From Nilaparvata lugens (Eukaryota; Arthropoda; Insecta; Hemiptera; Delphacidae): a DNA stretch of 64,000 bases. Within the stretch, counting starts at the first letter, position 1, and each line of letters opens with the position of its first letter. A program made the translations under genes and the position numbers. The notes below the pieces were generated by a model. The model was not told the origin of the DNA and searched no databases. It saw only the letters and a list, made by a program, of their open reading frames with translations. Below, piece by piece: positions 12,121-24,422 of the stretch. Where the stretch lies: contig NC_052508.1 of NCBI RefSeq assembly GCF_014356525.2, positions 49,951,858-50,015,857 of the forward strand, read 5' to 3'.

Positions 12121-13785
12121 TCCAAGAATTTTATGTAATTGACTGGACCAAATATTTGTAGGCTAATATTATTTGTATATATTAATTGTATTATATAATA
12201 TCTCGTACCTATTTTTGACATTATCAATGCATTGTTGACAATGTCTATGATAATGAAGATTCTTATTCTTTCAAGAATGTGAACAAAAAAAGGCTTGCTC
12301 ATTTTTGAAAGTGGATTTCATATTTATTTTTTGTTTGTATTCTAGTTTCCTACATCTTTGTGAGTAATGAGAGAATTGAACAAATACTTTCTGCATTAAT
12401 TAAATTTATTACCTATAATAAATTAACTTATTACACATGGATGAGTGGATGAATAACCCCCATAATAATTTGAAATTAAAAATGGTTTTTGAATTTCAGT
12501 ATTTTTTTTATTTCTACAATTTATTCTTGTTTATTATTCATTTATTTTATAATAATTCCTGTTATATTCAATATAAACAATTTTCATAGATAGAGAATAG
12601 CTACAGTATCTTATATTCACTTTCTAGAAAATCACATGAAAATACATGTGAAACAATTGTGGAAAATGCACATTGTAGTGGGTTCTAGCACATACAATAT
12701 TATTAGATTACAAACTCTACCTCTTCTTTGGTTCTAACCTTCTTACTTTAAAAACTTAAAACAACTTTTTTTGAAAATTGCAGCTTTGAATGCTTTATTG
12801 AAAAACGATGATACGTATCAAAAAAGTATTTCAGCTGTTGTTTTTTCCAAAGACTAAATTAAAATAATGTGTCATTTAGTGTGATGATCTCTTTCTTCGA
12901 GAAAGATTAGTTTAATTTATTGAAATAGATGGAAACAATTAATCAAACTTAAAAAGCTATGAATTATACATTGAAACAAATCCTGAAACAAGAAATCTAG
13001 CTTATTGGAAGAATAGCTTCCAAAATTACTAATGAAGCTAACAATGAAAATCAATGAAAAAAATTCCAATGTCCCTTCAAAAATCATAAATTGAATCTAT
13101 GAAGTGCATCAACAAATCAACTGCATTCAGCCTATCAGCTTGGAAAATTATGTATTATCATAAATTCAATCGAAAGAAAATACTGTAACCATGCCTATTG
13201 GAAGAATCCTTACAGACATCGCGAGGAACGGAGAACCAAAAATTGAAATTCTATCAGCCAGTTGCATAAAAGAAAATCAAACCATAAGATGACGTCTTTA
13301 ATGGAGCCACTACAGCCACTTCCCTGTTCAGCTCTGTATGATGACGTCATCTTATGTTAATTAAATTACATTTTCTTTTGTGCAACTTGCCGTTTGTGTT
13401 GGAACTTGGAATTATGACATCCCTATTGTCTGTACAGGTAGATCGGAATTTTCTCTTTTATTATATTCGGAACCTACAAGTTATGTATGGTAGCCATTGA
13501 GCTTATTAATTTTTTTGTCCAAAAAGATGTGGGGTCCCAAATTTGAGAATAATTTTCAATATCATTTATCTTATCAATTCGAGTGATAGCTCATTTTACT
13601 CTAGAACATGGTATGCCATAGTGGAGTAGGTCAATTTCCACACAGAAAAAACTAAACAAGTAGAATAGAGGACACATTATAAAATTTTTTTGTAACTAAC
13701 TAGGTTTTGTATGTAATTTATTGTATTTATCTAATATGTTGCGTAATTGATCTTGTAGTTTTTTTTGGGGGGGAAATAAACATTC
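12121..13785. other. AT-rich non-coding spacer
   Basis: No gene recognised. It contains the short MITE at 13259-13390. The last 100 bases before the N gap are not part of the gypsy LTR, so the LTR start lies inside the gap. Confidence 0.4.
13259..13390. mobile_element. short palindromic MITE
   Basis: A 132-bp element whose ends are inverted copies: the left end CAGTTGCATAAAAGAAAAT and CATAAGATGACGTC pair with the right end GATGACGTCATCTTATG and ATTTTCTTTTGTGCAACTTG. The outer tip resembles the (G)GTTGCACAAAAG ends common in insect MITEs. There is no coding capacity. Confidence 0.7.
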
Positions 13786-13885
13786 NNNNNNNNNNNNNNN
13801 NNNNNNNNNNNNNNNNNNNNNNNNNNNNNNNNNNNNNNNNNNNNNNNNNNNNNNNNNNNNNNNNNNNNNNNNNNNNNNNNNNNNN
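13786..13885. other. scaffold gap (100 N)
   Basis: Exactly 100 undetermined bases. By comparison with the intact LTR at 23612-24422, about 450 bp of the 5' LTR of element G1 is missing here, so the true gap is larger than 100 bp. Confidence 0.99.
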
Positions 13886-14240
13886 TTTATTAATGTTTTA
13901 GATTGAAGTTTATATAAATTTTTGTGCAAAATTCGCTATTAGTAGTAAAGCCAATAGCCACTGTGTTTCAACTGTAAACTAGATAAGTATTTTTTAGTTC
14001 GTAATAACTCTGAAATCATTAGGCTTGTAAGTTATTGTTTTTTGTATATTTCTGTGTTTTTGCCAAAATTTTCATCTGAAGATTATAAGTTAATTTGCTC
14101 TGAAAACTGGATTTCTCATTCATAGGCAATAGATCCATTCACATTTATCAAGAATCTATTTTATTGGAGCCGACAACTTTCCTTAGTGATAGGTGTTAAA
14201 TGCTATTCCAACCGTTTAAGGAAAAATTGGTAGCACGGCA
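13886..14240 (+). repeat. 5' LTR of gypsy element G1 (3' portion only)
   Basis: Matches 24063-24422 almost base for base and ends in ...GCACGGCA. It is truncated on the left by the assembly gap. It is followed after two bases by the primer-binding site. Confidence 0.9.
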
Positions 14241-14242
14241 AA

Positions 14243-14265
14243 TGGTACGCCCTGGTGTGGGACTC
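14243..14265 (+). promoter_or_regulatory. primer-binding site of G1, tRNA-Lys-like
   Basis: Starts TGGTACGCCCTGGTGTGGG two bases after the LTR. It resembles the complement of a tRNA-Lys 3' end (TGGCGCCC...GTGGG.CTC) but with two extra bases after TGG. The second copy (56046-56068, minus) has the same sequence, so the oddity belongs to the family and is not a local mutation. Confidence 0.6.
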
Positions 14266-14409
14266 AAACTAAAAAATATATCCCTGGTTATAAAAAATTA
14301 TTGGTAGGATAGATATCTTGATGAATTGTGAATGGGAGATCTGCTGAGTGGGAAATCGGTTCAAGAAAGTTCAGGTTCTAATGAGTAAATATTTTTACGC
14401 AGTAGCAAG

Positions 14410-16137
14410 ATGGAGAGCAATAAAAATAATGAAGTTTTATCCAGTGAAAACATTCAAAACTTAGATGAAGAATCACAAGATTTAGACCTAACCTTAAACA
14501 ATGACTCAAACGATAGTGGCTGTAAGTGAAAACGTTTCAAATGTAACAAGTCATGAGAATTAGTAGAAATATCAAATGAACAAGTATGGTAGGAGCTAAA
14601 AATGATATAATCTTATAGTTCTTAACACAAACTTTGACAAATGCTATTTGATGAGCAAAATGCTAACTAATTTGACAAATGCTATTTGATGAGCAAAATG
14701 CTAGATTGATGACATGCTAGATTGAAGCAAAATGCTAAGTTTAATGCTAGTTTGATGATATGAAGCAAGAATTTGCTAGCATAAGCCTAGATCAGGTTAG
14801 TACAAAGCGGGAAATAAAAGAGATAAATGATACATTAAGTAAAAATCACAAAGAAATAGGTCATCTACAGCAGAAAACTAATGATCTTGAAACATCAATG
14901 TTAGATGTAGAAACATCAATGCAAAACAAAATCATTCAAGTTTCTGATAGGGTCAGTGAGGTTAATGAAAGAGTAAATAAAAATAAGATCATAGTTGAGC
15001 AACAAAATATGACACAAAATGCTATCAATGCAGAAAATAATGAAAGTATTAAGCATGTTGAAAAAGAGGTTGTAGAATTAAACGAAAAAGTAGACAAGGA
15101 AATCAAGGTATTATCCTCTTTGAAAATAGATTGTCAAGAAAATACAGCTGCTATAACTGAGGTTAGAAAAACATAAATAAAATTAACATGTCAACAAAAC
15201 CGATGTGTAATCATACTGGTAACAATAGTAATTTCGATAGGTTTGAATTCCAAATGCAAATTGACAAAAAGAATCCAATGCATTTCTTAATAAACTTGAC
15301 CGAGTATCTTGAGAGAAATGAAATCACAAACTGGATCAAATTAAGGGTATTTTGGAAAACAATTTTAATTCAAATTTTGCTCATCGTGATTGGTGGATTT
15401 TCATTCGTTTTGATATAAATAACTTTGAAGAATTTAAAGAGAAATTCATTGCTAGAATGTGGTCAGACAACATTCAGTCATCTGCTAGAGATGATTTGAG
15501 ATTTGGAAAATATAAGCCAAACTTATCTAAGAATCTTACTGAGTATTATATTTCTCGTTTCAACATTGCTAAGAATCTAATTCCAGCCTTAGATAAAGAT
15601 ACTATTTTCAAGTTTTTGAAAGGTCATTTTGATGAAACCATATCTACAGCTGCTATTATTCGTAACATTAAGACTAGTGATGAGTTTATTTGTTTGTTGA
15701 ATGAGTTTGACAATACTGACACTTACAAAGTAAACAGACAAATGCCCCGTGATCATAACAATGCTCAAGCTGGAGGTCAAAATAAAACAATAAGTTTTCA
15801 TCAGAGTGAACATAGGGATGATAGAAATAGGTCTCAGAATTCAAATGGTGTGATGTTTCATGATAATAATAAGCAGTATCAAGGAGGTAGGAATTATTTC
15901 CAAAATCGACGGTACCAAAATGGACCAAACAATAATGGTCATAGAGATCAAAATTTTCAGCATAATTTCAGAGATAATAGAAATCATCAACTTGTGAATT
16001 CAAATCAATCAAATCTAAATCGACCAGCTAACAACTACCAGTTAGATTTCAGCCTACCACCGCCAGGTTATATGCCTGCTCAAACTTCAAATCAGATAAA
16101 TGCAAATCGTCCAAGACATAATGCTCCTTTAAACTAA
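14410..16137 (+). pseudogene. gag of gypsy element G1
   Basis: Structural polyprotein of a Ty3/gypsy-type element. The start ATG at 14410 (MESNKNNEV) is preserved, but several indels break 14510-14760. The open part 14760-15176 encodes a long coiled coil, and another frameshift lies near 15175 and 15345. From 15352 the retrotransposon-gag core reads through, including the W-x-x-F-x-x-F-W-like block and the LTEYYISRFNIAKNLIPAL segment. The C-terminus (15730-16137) is rich in N, Q, R and H and has no CCHC zinc knuckle, which is unusual for gypsy gag. The second copy at 54131-55899 is far better preserved and differs here by only a few bases. The gag stop is two bases before the pol start. Confidence 0.85.
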
Positions 16138-16139
16138 TA

Positions 16140-19100
16140 ATGGGACGACGAAACGACAGCCCTGCTCTCCCAGTTAAGGAAAGGTCAAATTTTGATATAA
16201 CTGTAGACATGAATAAAATAAATTTTGAAACTGAAACTTCAAACAGATTTGAAGTAAGAAAGCCAGAATTAATCAGTCAAATTCATGTGCAAGAAAATAG
16301 CTGTAAGAATTTAAGTAATGAAGTAATGCCTAGTTATCAAGAAAGTCATATTAAAGCATCAAGTGTTAATATGGTACATACTCCAGAAATTCAGGTAGAT
16401 GAAGCTATGAGTAAATCTGAAATTGTTTGTCAAGAAGAACCATACATGATAGGTTGTATTTTTAATGAACTATTGGAGGAACAAGAGAATACTCCACCCA
16501 CTGGATATGACTTAGCAGAAATAGAAGTACAAATTTTCAATAAGAAATATCAAATGATTATTGACACCGGCTCTGAGGTAAATGTAATTAATGAGAAACT
16601 TGTTGATGAAATGAAGAAAAACAATCTCAAGTTGAACTTGGTACCAGCTCCTAATGTAAGTATAGTTGTAGCTACTGGTATGAGACATAAGAAGATAAAT
16701 AAACAGATTATGTTAGAGGTATTTTTTGGTAAGTTAGAATTGCCAATAGTTTTTCTTATAGTTCAAGATTTAAATGTGGATATTTTGGTGGGTTGTGATT
16801 TCTTAAAAGATGCTGGAGCAATTATTGATTTTAATCAAAATATGATATCACTGAAAGATTGTTGTTTTCCATTTATAAAAAAGGATACCTTGAAGTACAA
16901 TAGACTTTTTCATGTTAACATGGTAAGAGACCAAGAAACGTTTGATACTTTATGGAAGCAGCAGATTGATAATTTAAGATTACAGCTAAGCGATGAATCT
17001 CCTGAATTGGTAAACAAATTAATTGAAGTATTTGAAAATAACAAAGATATTTTCTCTGATAGTCCTGGATCTGCAAAAGACTATTTATGTCAACTTAAAA
17101 TGAAAGATGATGTGAAATTAGATAAGAAGAGTTATCCGATTCCATATCAGTATAGAGATCAAGTCAAGAAAGAATTGAAGAAATGTTAGATCAGAAAATC
17201 ATTGAACCAGGTAGTTCTGAATATACAAGCCCTATGGTAGTAGTGAAAAAGCCAAACAATGAAATTCGATTATGTTTAGATGGAAGAGAAATAAATAAGT
17301 ACATAATAAGGGATTTTACAGAAACTGAACCAATAGATAACTTGATCATACGTTTCAATAAGTGCAACTACATTAGCAGTTTTGATCTCACTCAAGGTTT
17401 CAATCAGGTAAAATTAACTGAAGATAGTAAAAAGTATGTAGCTTTCAATGTTTTTGGACAGACTTATCAATATACACATCTACCATTTGGATTGAATATT
17501 AGTGGTTCTGAATTTATCAAGTGCTTGTACAAAATGCTAGGTGAAGAGGTTTGTGAGTTTACTATTGCTTATATTGATGATCTTGCCATTTCTAGTATAT
17601 CTCTTGAACAACATATCAGTCGAATTGAATATTATTCAATAAGTTGAGGGAAAGTAATTTGAAGTTGAAACTGAATAAATCGAAATTTATTGCAGATAAG
17701 ATAAAGTATTTGGGTTATATTATCAGTAAAAATGGTATTGAAGCAGATGACTCTAAGCTAAATGCTATTCAGAAATTTCCCATTCCTCAAAATTTGAAAC
17801 AATTGCAGTCATTCATAGGTCTCTGTAATTTTTACAGAAAGTTTCAGAAAAATTATTCATACTTGACAAATCGTTTTAAGCATCTTCTATGCAAGAAAAA
17901 TAAATTCATTTGGACTGAAAAAGATAATGATACCTTTCAAGAAATCAAAGATAGGTTCATCGACTGTGTGATCTTGAAACATCCTGATTATAACAAAAAT
18001 TTCATTTTGGCCACTGATGCCAGTGATGTAGGAATTGCAGCTGAGTTATTTCAGGAAGGTGAAGATAAGGAACACTGTGTCATTGCATATGCTAGCAGAA
18101 GCTTAACGAAATCTGAATTAAATTACACAATATGTGAGAAAGATGTTTAGCTGTATTATTTGGCTTGATGAAACTTCAAAATTATTTTGGTAATCAAAAA
18201 TAGTTGTCCGTACAGATCATAAAGCCTTGACCTTTTTAAAAAAATGTAAGATAGGACATGGTCGTTTGGGAAGATGGATTCTTGCATTACAGAATTTTAA
18301 TATTGAGTGGGAATTTGTAGCAGGAAGGATAACATTGTGCCAGATATCATTTCTAGAACTGATTATGAAGGTAATTTAGAAAATCGAAATTCAAATGAAT
18401 TCAAGGTATTGAATATCATTAAGAGTGATAACAAGTTAATTGAGATAGTAAAGAAGATCAAAGAAATTCAAAAGATGATGTTTGGTTAAAAAATGTAAGA
18501 GAAAAGTTGGAGACAGGTAATTTGAATATCAACAAATTTTTAAAGTAAATGATGATCTTTTGTTCACTAGAAAATCTGGAAAGAATAGTTTTTGGAAAGT
18601 TTGTGTGCCTTCAGCACTGTATGAAGAATTGATAGTTGAATTTCATGAAAGATTAGGTCATGTAGGTATATCAAAAACATGCAAATTTATTGAAGAAACT
18701 TTTTACATAAAAGATTGTTACAGACTTGTTACCAAAACTATAAGATACTGTAAGTATTGTCAACTTGTAAAGACATCAAATGAAAAGAATTATTAGAAAT
18801 GCATACCATAATTTCTGAGAAAAAACATCACAAAGTGTTCATTGATGTCTATGGAGAATTACCAGGTGGCAAGTACAAATGGATGTGCATTATTCATGAT
18901 GGCTTTACTAAGTTTACAAAGTTGTATCCTATAGTTAAGGCTAACGCCCATAATTTAGTAAAGGTTGTTGAGAAATATGTAAATGAATTTGGTAAATTTG
19001 AATATATAATCAGTGATAATGGTACTTGTTTTCAAAGCAGATTGTGGAAAGAATCTATGGAAAGATTAGGTATAAAATATTACTACATTTCAGTTTATCA

Positions 19101-19658
19101 TCCCCAGGCAAATCTTAGTGAAAGACCATTGAAAGAGGTCAATCGCATATTGAGAACTTACGTTCCTGTAAATAAGCATAATATTTGGTACAAGTATATT
19201 GATAAGTTGAATTTGTCATCAACAACAATTTTCATGAATCGACTGGTTACATACCCATGGAGCTTATGATGAATCATAAATTGGCACATCTTGTTTTCAA
19301 ATATATCAAATATCCTGTAGAAAATAAGTTTGAACTTGAAGAAGAAAGTATCAGAAACAAACGAATACTGTACAGAATAAAGAATAGAGGTGTCATCAGG
19401 AGATTCAAACAGAATATGCATAATAAACCCAAGTATAAATTCAAAGTTGATGATCTAGTTGTAATTCGAAATTACATTTTGTCGAGCAAGCTGAAGAAGT
19501 TTTCTGCCAAGCTGTGTCCTAAATATCGTGGACCTTACATAATAAGAGATGATCTCAATAAAGGGTGTTTCAAACTGGAAGAGATAAGTACAGGTAAAAT
19601 TGTGAGAGTCAATCAATATATGATGAAGAAATACCATCAGAAAGCACACAATGATTAG
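16140..19658 (+). pseudogene. pol of gypsy element G1 (protease-RT-RNaseH-integrase)
   Basis: Pol polyprotein in the Ty3/gypsy domain order. It has its own ATG (MGRRNDSPALP) at 16140. Protease: IIDTGSEVNVI near 16558. Reverse transcriptase: VKKPNNEIRLCLD, FDLTQGFNQVKL and the catalytic YIDDL near 17570. RNase H: ILATDASDVGIAAE near 18005. Integrase: HERLGHVGISK with a later CKYCQ pair (zinc finger), then the DDE core with FIDVYGELP near 18838, ISDNGTCFQ near 19010 and SERPLKEV near 19120, and a C-terminal domain to 19658. Frame is lost at about 17187, 17640, 18150-18300, 18485 and 19250, so the copy is dead. It is about 1170 codons long, a normal size for the family. Confidence 0.9.
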
Positions 19659-22600
19659 GAATCCTGTGTTATGCCGGGATTCAGAATAGCATAATCGCTA
19701 CACAGTGTATGGTAAGAGTCCATAATTGTGTCTTTTTTCTTTCCTGTAGCCTATTTTCTTGGCCCTTAATCTTTTCAATTTTCGATTCTTTCCTGTCTTT
19801 GTGTAATATTCAGTAAATTTCTTCTATGAAGCATATCTTAACCAATCTTGTCCATAGTCATTTAAATTTGTATTTTTTCTGAAATAATTTTAGAAGTTAA
19901 AATAGTAGCTTATTTTCCTAATCTTTAATTGTTGATAAAACTTAACTTTTCTAAAATCTATCCATTGTAGTGTAAATAATTGTTTGCTTGCGGTATATTT
20001 TTTCATCATGTATTACATATTTTAATCATGTCTATTTTTTTTTAGGTATCATATTAGGTAATTAGTTTTTCAGAGCAATTATGTCCCATGTTCTCATCTT
20101 TCATTGCATATTGTGCCATAAGCCATATGTAATTAGGTTATAGTTTTCTTCTGGGCTTTTAACCCATTTTGCATTTTATTTTTTTTGCTGTCCAATACTT
20201 TGGATTTTTGGTAGACAAGTAGGTGTGATTTTTTTAGAGGTGTGGGCGTGAACCACATACGGCTGGACTCGATTATCTGACCTACTTGTTTGCGATATAA
20301 AAACCTTATGACTGCAACAACAAATGTTTGTAAAACCTTTTGCATACTTTTGTTTTTGTGGTCCGATACTAGAGTCTGCTATCACATTGCCTTACAGACA
20401 TCTAGGAACTTTCCACCCAGTCACAATAGTCAACATTTTTTTCCTTCACCAGTTGTTTTTGTGGGAGTGATAGCTCACAATTATAACAAATTAGAGTCAT
20501 ACTTGGAATTTACAAAATTCCATAGTAGTATATTTTATTAAATATACTTCCTCATGAAAGTTCAGTACTGACATGTAGGATAGGCTCTAATTATCTTTCT
20601 CTTCTTTGTATTGTTTTAGGGAATTTATTTACCCAGTTTTCTTTTCTCTTGTTTGTATTTTTTAGGGAACTTATTTACCCAGTATTTCATCTTGATCATC
20701 TTTGTATCATAATCTTGAAATGTTTATACTTATTATACAGTCTTTAAATTTTAAATTATTTTAAAAAATAATTGGTTTAATTTAAAACGTTGTGTTATAT
20801 TATCAATTGAAATGAGTTAAAGGCTAAAATTTTTCTAAAGTGTTTTGTAATTGATATTTTTTTTAATTTTAAAACTGTTTGTTCTATAAATTTTGATATG
20901 ATTGATTATCGTTTGAAATGGATGCTGGAGTGTATGTAGAATTTTTAGTGGGGTTTGTTGATTAGAATTTTGCTGGTATGTGATTGTTTTTTGAGATGGA
21001 AACCCATTATTGCCTAAAGAAGGAATAACAGAGGTTATGACTTAGAGAGGCAGTAATGAGATAATATTTTTTGTGTTGATTACTTATGTTGATTGCCATA
21101 GATGCAAAATAATGATTAATAATGTTGATTGCCATAGATGCAAAATGATGATTACTTATGAATATTGTTTGCCTTTGAAGCAAATATTATTGATGTTTTG
21201 AATGGTTTCTTGTTTAATGATTGATAGTAAAGTTTTGTCATGAAATGTAGTTTGTGTTTAGAACATTGAAGAGTCGAAATAAACTATAGTATCCAACAAA
21301 CGATGATTAATAATATTAAATAATTTGCTTTTTATACAATTTTTGAACAAAATTAAAACTAAATAATTTTGAAACCCTGAATGATAAATCATAAATGTGA
21401 AATGAACATGCTATAAATGAAATGTTATATTAAATAATAATGAAATGCAAATATATTATGAAATGATTGAATAGAAGACCAATGTCTGAAATTATTGAAA
21501 TATGTATTGAAATTAAATTTTTGTTGTGTTGTTATGATGTTTGTTTTTTAAAATTTTGATAATGATACAGGGTGTTATGAAATTATATTTCTATTTTGAA
21601 GAATGGATTAAATTTTGATATTTGAACAGTGAATAGATGAAAATGAATTTTTTAAATTTATCATTGATATGTCCATATTTCACAATTTATGTATTGCTGA
21701 CTGTATAATAAGATGTTAACAAATTTCAATTTCATAGATACTTAAAATAATTTTTATGTGTATTAGATTGTATTGATAGCCTAATCAAGTTTTTCTTCTT
21801 AGTTTATAAGCATTTTAAGATAACAGGTACAGCACAGACATTAACATTGAAATAGTTATCATGTGAATCTCGAAATCAGTAACAAGTGAACGCCATGAAG
21901 AGTGTTAAGAACATTTGGGTGATTTTCAAACTAGTGTGACATAACTACGCCAATATCTACGCCTAAATCTACGCTGCGGCCTACACCAATAACTACGCTA
22001 ATGTCAACACCAATAACTACGCCAAAATCTACGCCGATGCCTGTGCTGATGTCAACGCCAATAGCTACGCCGAAGCCAATATCTGCGCCAATGCTGATGC
22101 CAAAATCTGCGCCAATGCTGATGCCAACAACAATGTCAACACCAATAACTATGCCAAAGCCTGCGCCAATGCTGATGCCAACAAAAATGTCAACACCAAT
22201 AACTATGCCAAAGCCTGCGCCAATGCTGATGCCAAAATCTGCGCCAATGCTGATGCCAACAACAAAAATCAATGCCAATGCCTGCGCCAATGCCAATAGC
22301 TACGCCAATGCCAAAATCTGCGCCAATGCCAATAGCTACGCCAATGCCAAAATCTGCGCCAATGCCAACACCAAAATCAACGCCGATGCCTGTGCTGATG
22401 TCAATAGCTACGCCAATGCCAATAGCTACGCCAATGCCAATGCCTGCGCCAATGCCAATGCCTGCGCCAATGCCAATGCCTGCGCCAATGCCAATATCAA
22501 CGCCGATGCCAAAGCCGACACCAAAGCATACGCAAATAGCAATGCCAATGCTTATTGCTGACTCTGTATCTCAAACTTCAACACTACTGCATTACCTGGA

Positions 22601-23597
22601 GGTAATTGCCATCCATGTTCACATTCACAACTTTGAATTCAGAAGAACAGTCACAGTATCATGAAAGAATTGATTCAAAAAATCCTCTCCTAAATTATTC
22701 CTGTATGCAGAACTCTAAACCTTGAAAGCTGAAAATATCAAAAAACCAAACCTTACCTAAATTAATCCTCACCTAAATTAATCCTGTATGCAGCGTCTAT
22801 CTCTTTTCCAAAAAACGAATTACATTGTCATTTCAAGCCTGAAATGTACATTGTATAATTACAAATATGATACAAAATTTATGTGACTCTGTATTGAATT
22901 TGGAATGCAGCCGTCTACTACAAACATGAAGCAATGCTAACTGAGATGTCACCTGTATCGAGTTTGGTATGCAGCAGTCGACTACAAGTATCAGCCCAAC
23001 ACTACGTGCATCCAGATCAGCCCAACACTTAACGTCATCACATTGGAGTCACACTTAACTGAAAATCATACTGAGTGCCTTAACGGACTGTTTTCCAAAA
23101 TGTGCATCAATAAAATCAACCGCGTCAATAGTGAAAGAAATGAACATTTTTTGATTTATTGAAATTTTATGTGAAAATTAAATGTAACAATTCATCAATT
23201 CATTTAAAAAAAAAAAAAATAATAATAATAATAAATTTTTCATTCAACATACTAAATTTTTTTATGCAATAAAAATTAAATTTTTCTATCTATTAAATTT
23301 ATGTGCAATTTCAAAAAACTATTCTTTACATATTAAACTTTCTGTTGAGATATTTTTCTTTAAATTATAAAGCTAAATCAAAAGTAATATTGATATTCTA
23401 TATTTTGAGATATTGTTTGGAAACATATAACAAACGCTATTGATGAATTTTTATAATAATTTTCAATATTTTTGGATGACATGTAATGTTTTTCTAGAAA
23501 AAATTGTTACTGTTCTCAAATTTAAATTTCAACAATTTTCATTAGGGTCAATGTAAATTTTTTCTTTAAATTTTCAAACAGTAAAATTTTTTATGTC
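19659..23597 (+). other. long non-coding 3' internal region of G1
   Basis: Nearly 4 kb separates the end of integrase from the polypurine tract. No envelope-like reading frame is visible on the plus strand. The region is AT-rich except for the hexamer minisatellite at 21945-22560 and a short A-rich tract at 23206-23236. Whether this region is native to the family or contains nested insertions cannot be told, because the second copy is cut by a gap before this point. Confidence 0.6.
21945..22560. repeat. hexamer-based minisatellite (GCCAAT/GCCTGC/AGCTAC type)
   Basis: About 620 bp built from degenerate 6-bp units (ATGCCA, GCGCCA, AATCTA, ACGCCG) organised into larger 12-, 18- and 24-bp higher-order blocks. 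Because the hexamers carry no stops in several frames, they give overlapping long frames on both strands, of Met-Pro-rich, Ala-Asn-rich and Gly-Ile-rich kinds. I regard those frames as artefacts. Confidence 0.85.
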
Positions 23598-23611
23598 AAG
23601 AGGGGGGTATT
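23598..23611 (+). promoter_or_regulatory. polypurine tract of G1
   Basis: AAGAGGGGGGTATT lies directly before the 3' LTR start (TGTAATATTACA). It primes plus-strand DNA synthesis in LTR retrotransposons. Confidence 0.75.
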
Positions 23612-24422
23612 TGTAATATTACATTTTTCTTCTCACATTGGAATCGAATCTTCAATTCGAGATCTATGGAACTTTATAGTAAATGTCAGAGTTATCAATA
23701 GACGGACAAATTTTTGACGGAGAATTTATTATCGTAAATGTTTGTTGCATTGTTCCATAATGTCACCGAGGTAGGGTTAACAAATTACTAAATAAATCGT
23801 TTATTTGAATAGAATATATGTATAAAAATTTAAAATAACATTTTCAAAATAAAGTTTTATTGAGAACAGATGTAGAATGTGAATTCTAAATTTATAAGTT
23901 ATAATTTTGTGTTGACGTGTCTGTAAAGATCGATATTGAACAGGGCGTTGTCTTTCGTGACTGGCAACTTGTGTCTTTTTCCTGTTGGACCTTCTTCTGA
24001 AAAACATGGCTGGCTGTTGCTTGTATAATTTTGTGCTCTGAGTTATTGTCTGTTTAAATGAATTTATTAATGTTTTAGATTGAAGTTTATATAAATTTTT
24101 GTGCAAAATTCGCTATTAGTGTAGTAAAGCCAATAGCCACTGTGTTTCAACTGTAAACTAGATAAGTATTTTTTTAGTTCGTAATAATTCTGAAATCATT
24201 AGGCTTGTAAGTTATTGTTTTTTGTACATTTCTGTGTTTTGCAAAAAATTTTCATCTGAAGATTATAAGTTAATTTGCTCTGAAAACTGGATTTCTCATT
24301 CATAGGCAATAGATCCATTCACAGTTTATCAAGAATCTATTTTATTGGAGCCGACAACTTTCCTTAGGTGATAGGTGTTAAATGCTAATCCAACCGTTTA
24401 AGGAAAAATTGGTAGCACGGCA
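23612..24422 (+). repeat. 3' LTR of gypsy element G1
   Basis: This 811-bp LTR begins TGTAATATTACA and ends GCACGGCA. It matches the inverted LTR at 56071-56880 along its whole length and the truncated 5' LTR at 13886-14240. An AATAAA-type signal occurs inside (near 23790 and 23848). The target duplication cannot be verified because the 5' end is in a gap. Confidence 0.9.

Noticed and set aside
22001..22664. Long Met-Pro-rich and Ala-Asn-rich reading frames
   Set aside because: They are different frames of one hexamer minisatellite, and the opposite strand is open too. No sign of selection on one frame.
19659..23597. Possible envelope gene in G1
   Set aside because: No plus-strand frame of useful length, signal peptide, or transmembrane pattern outside repeats was found.
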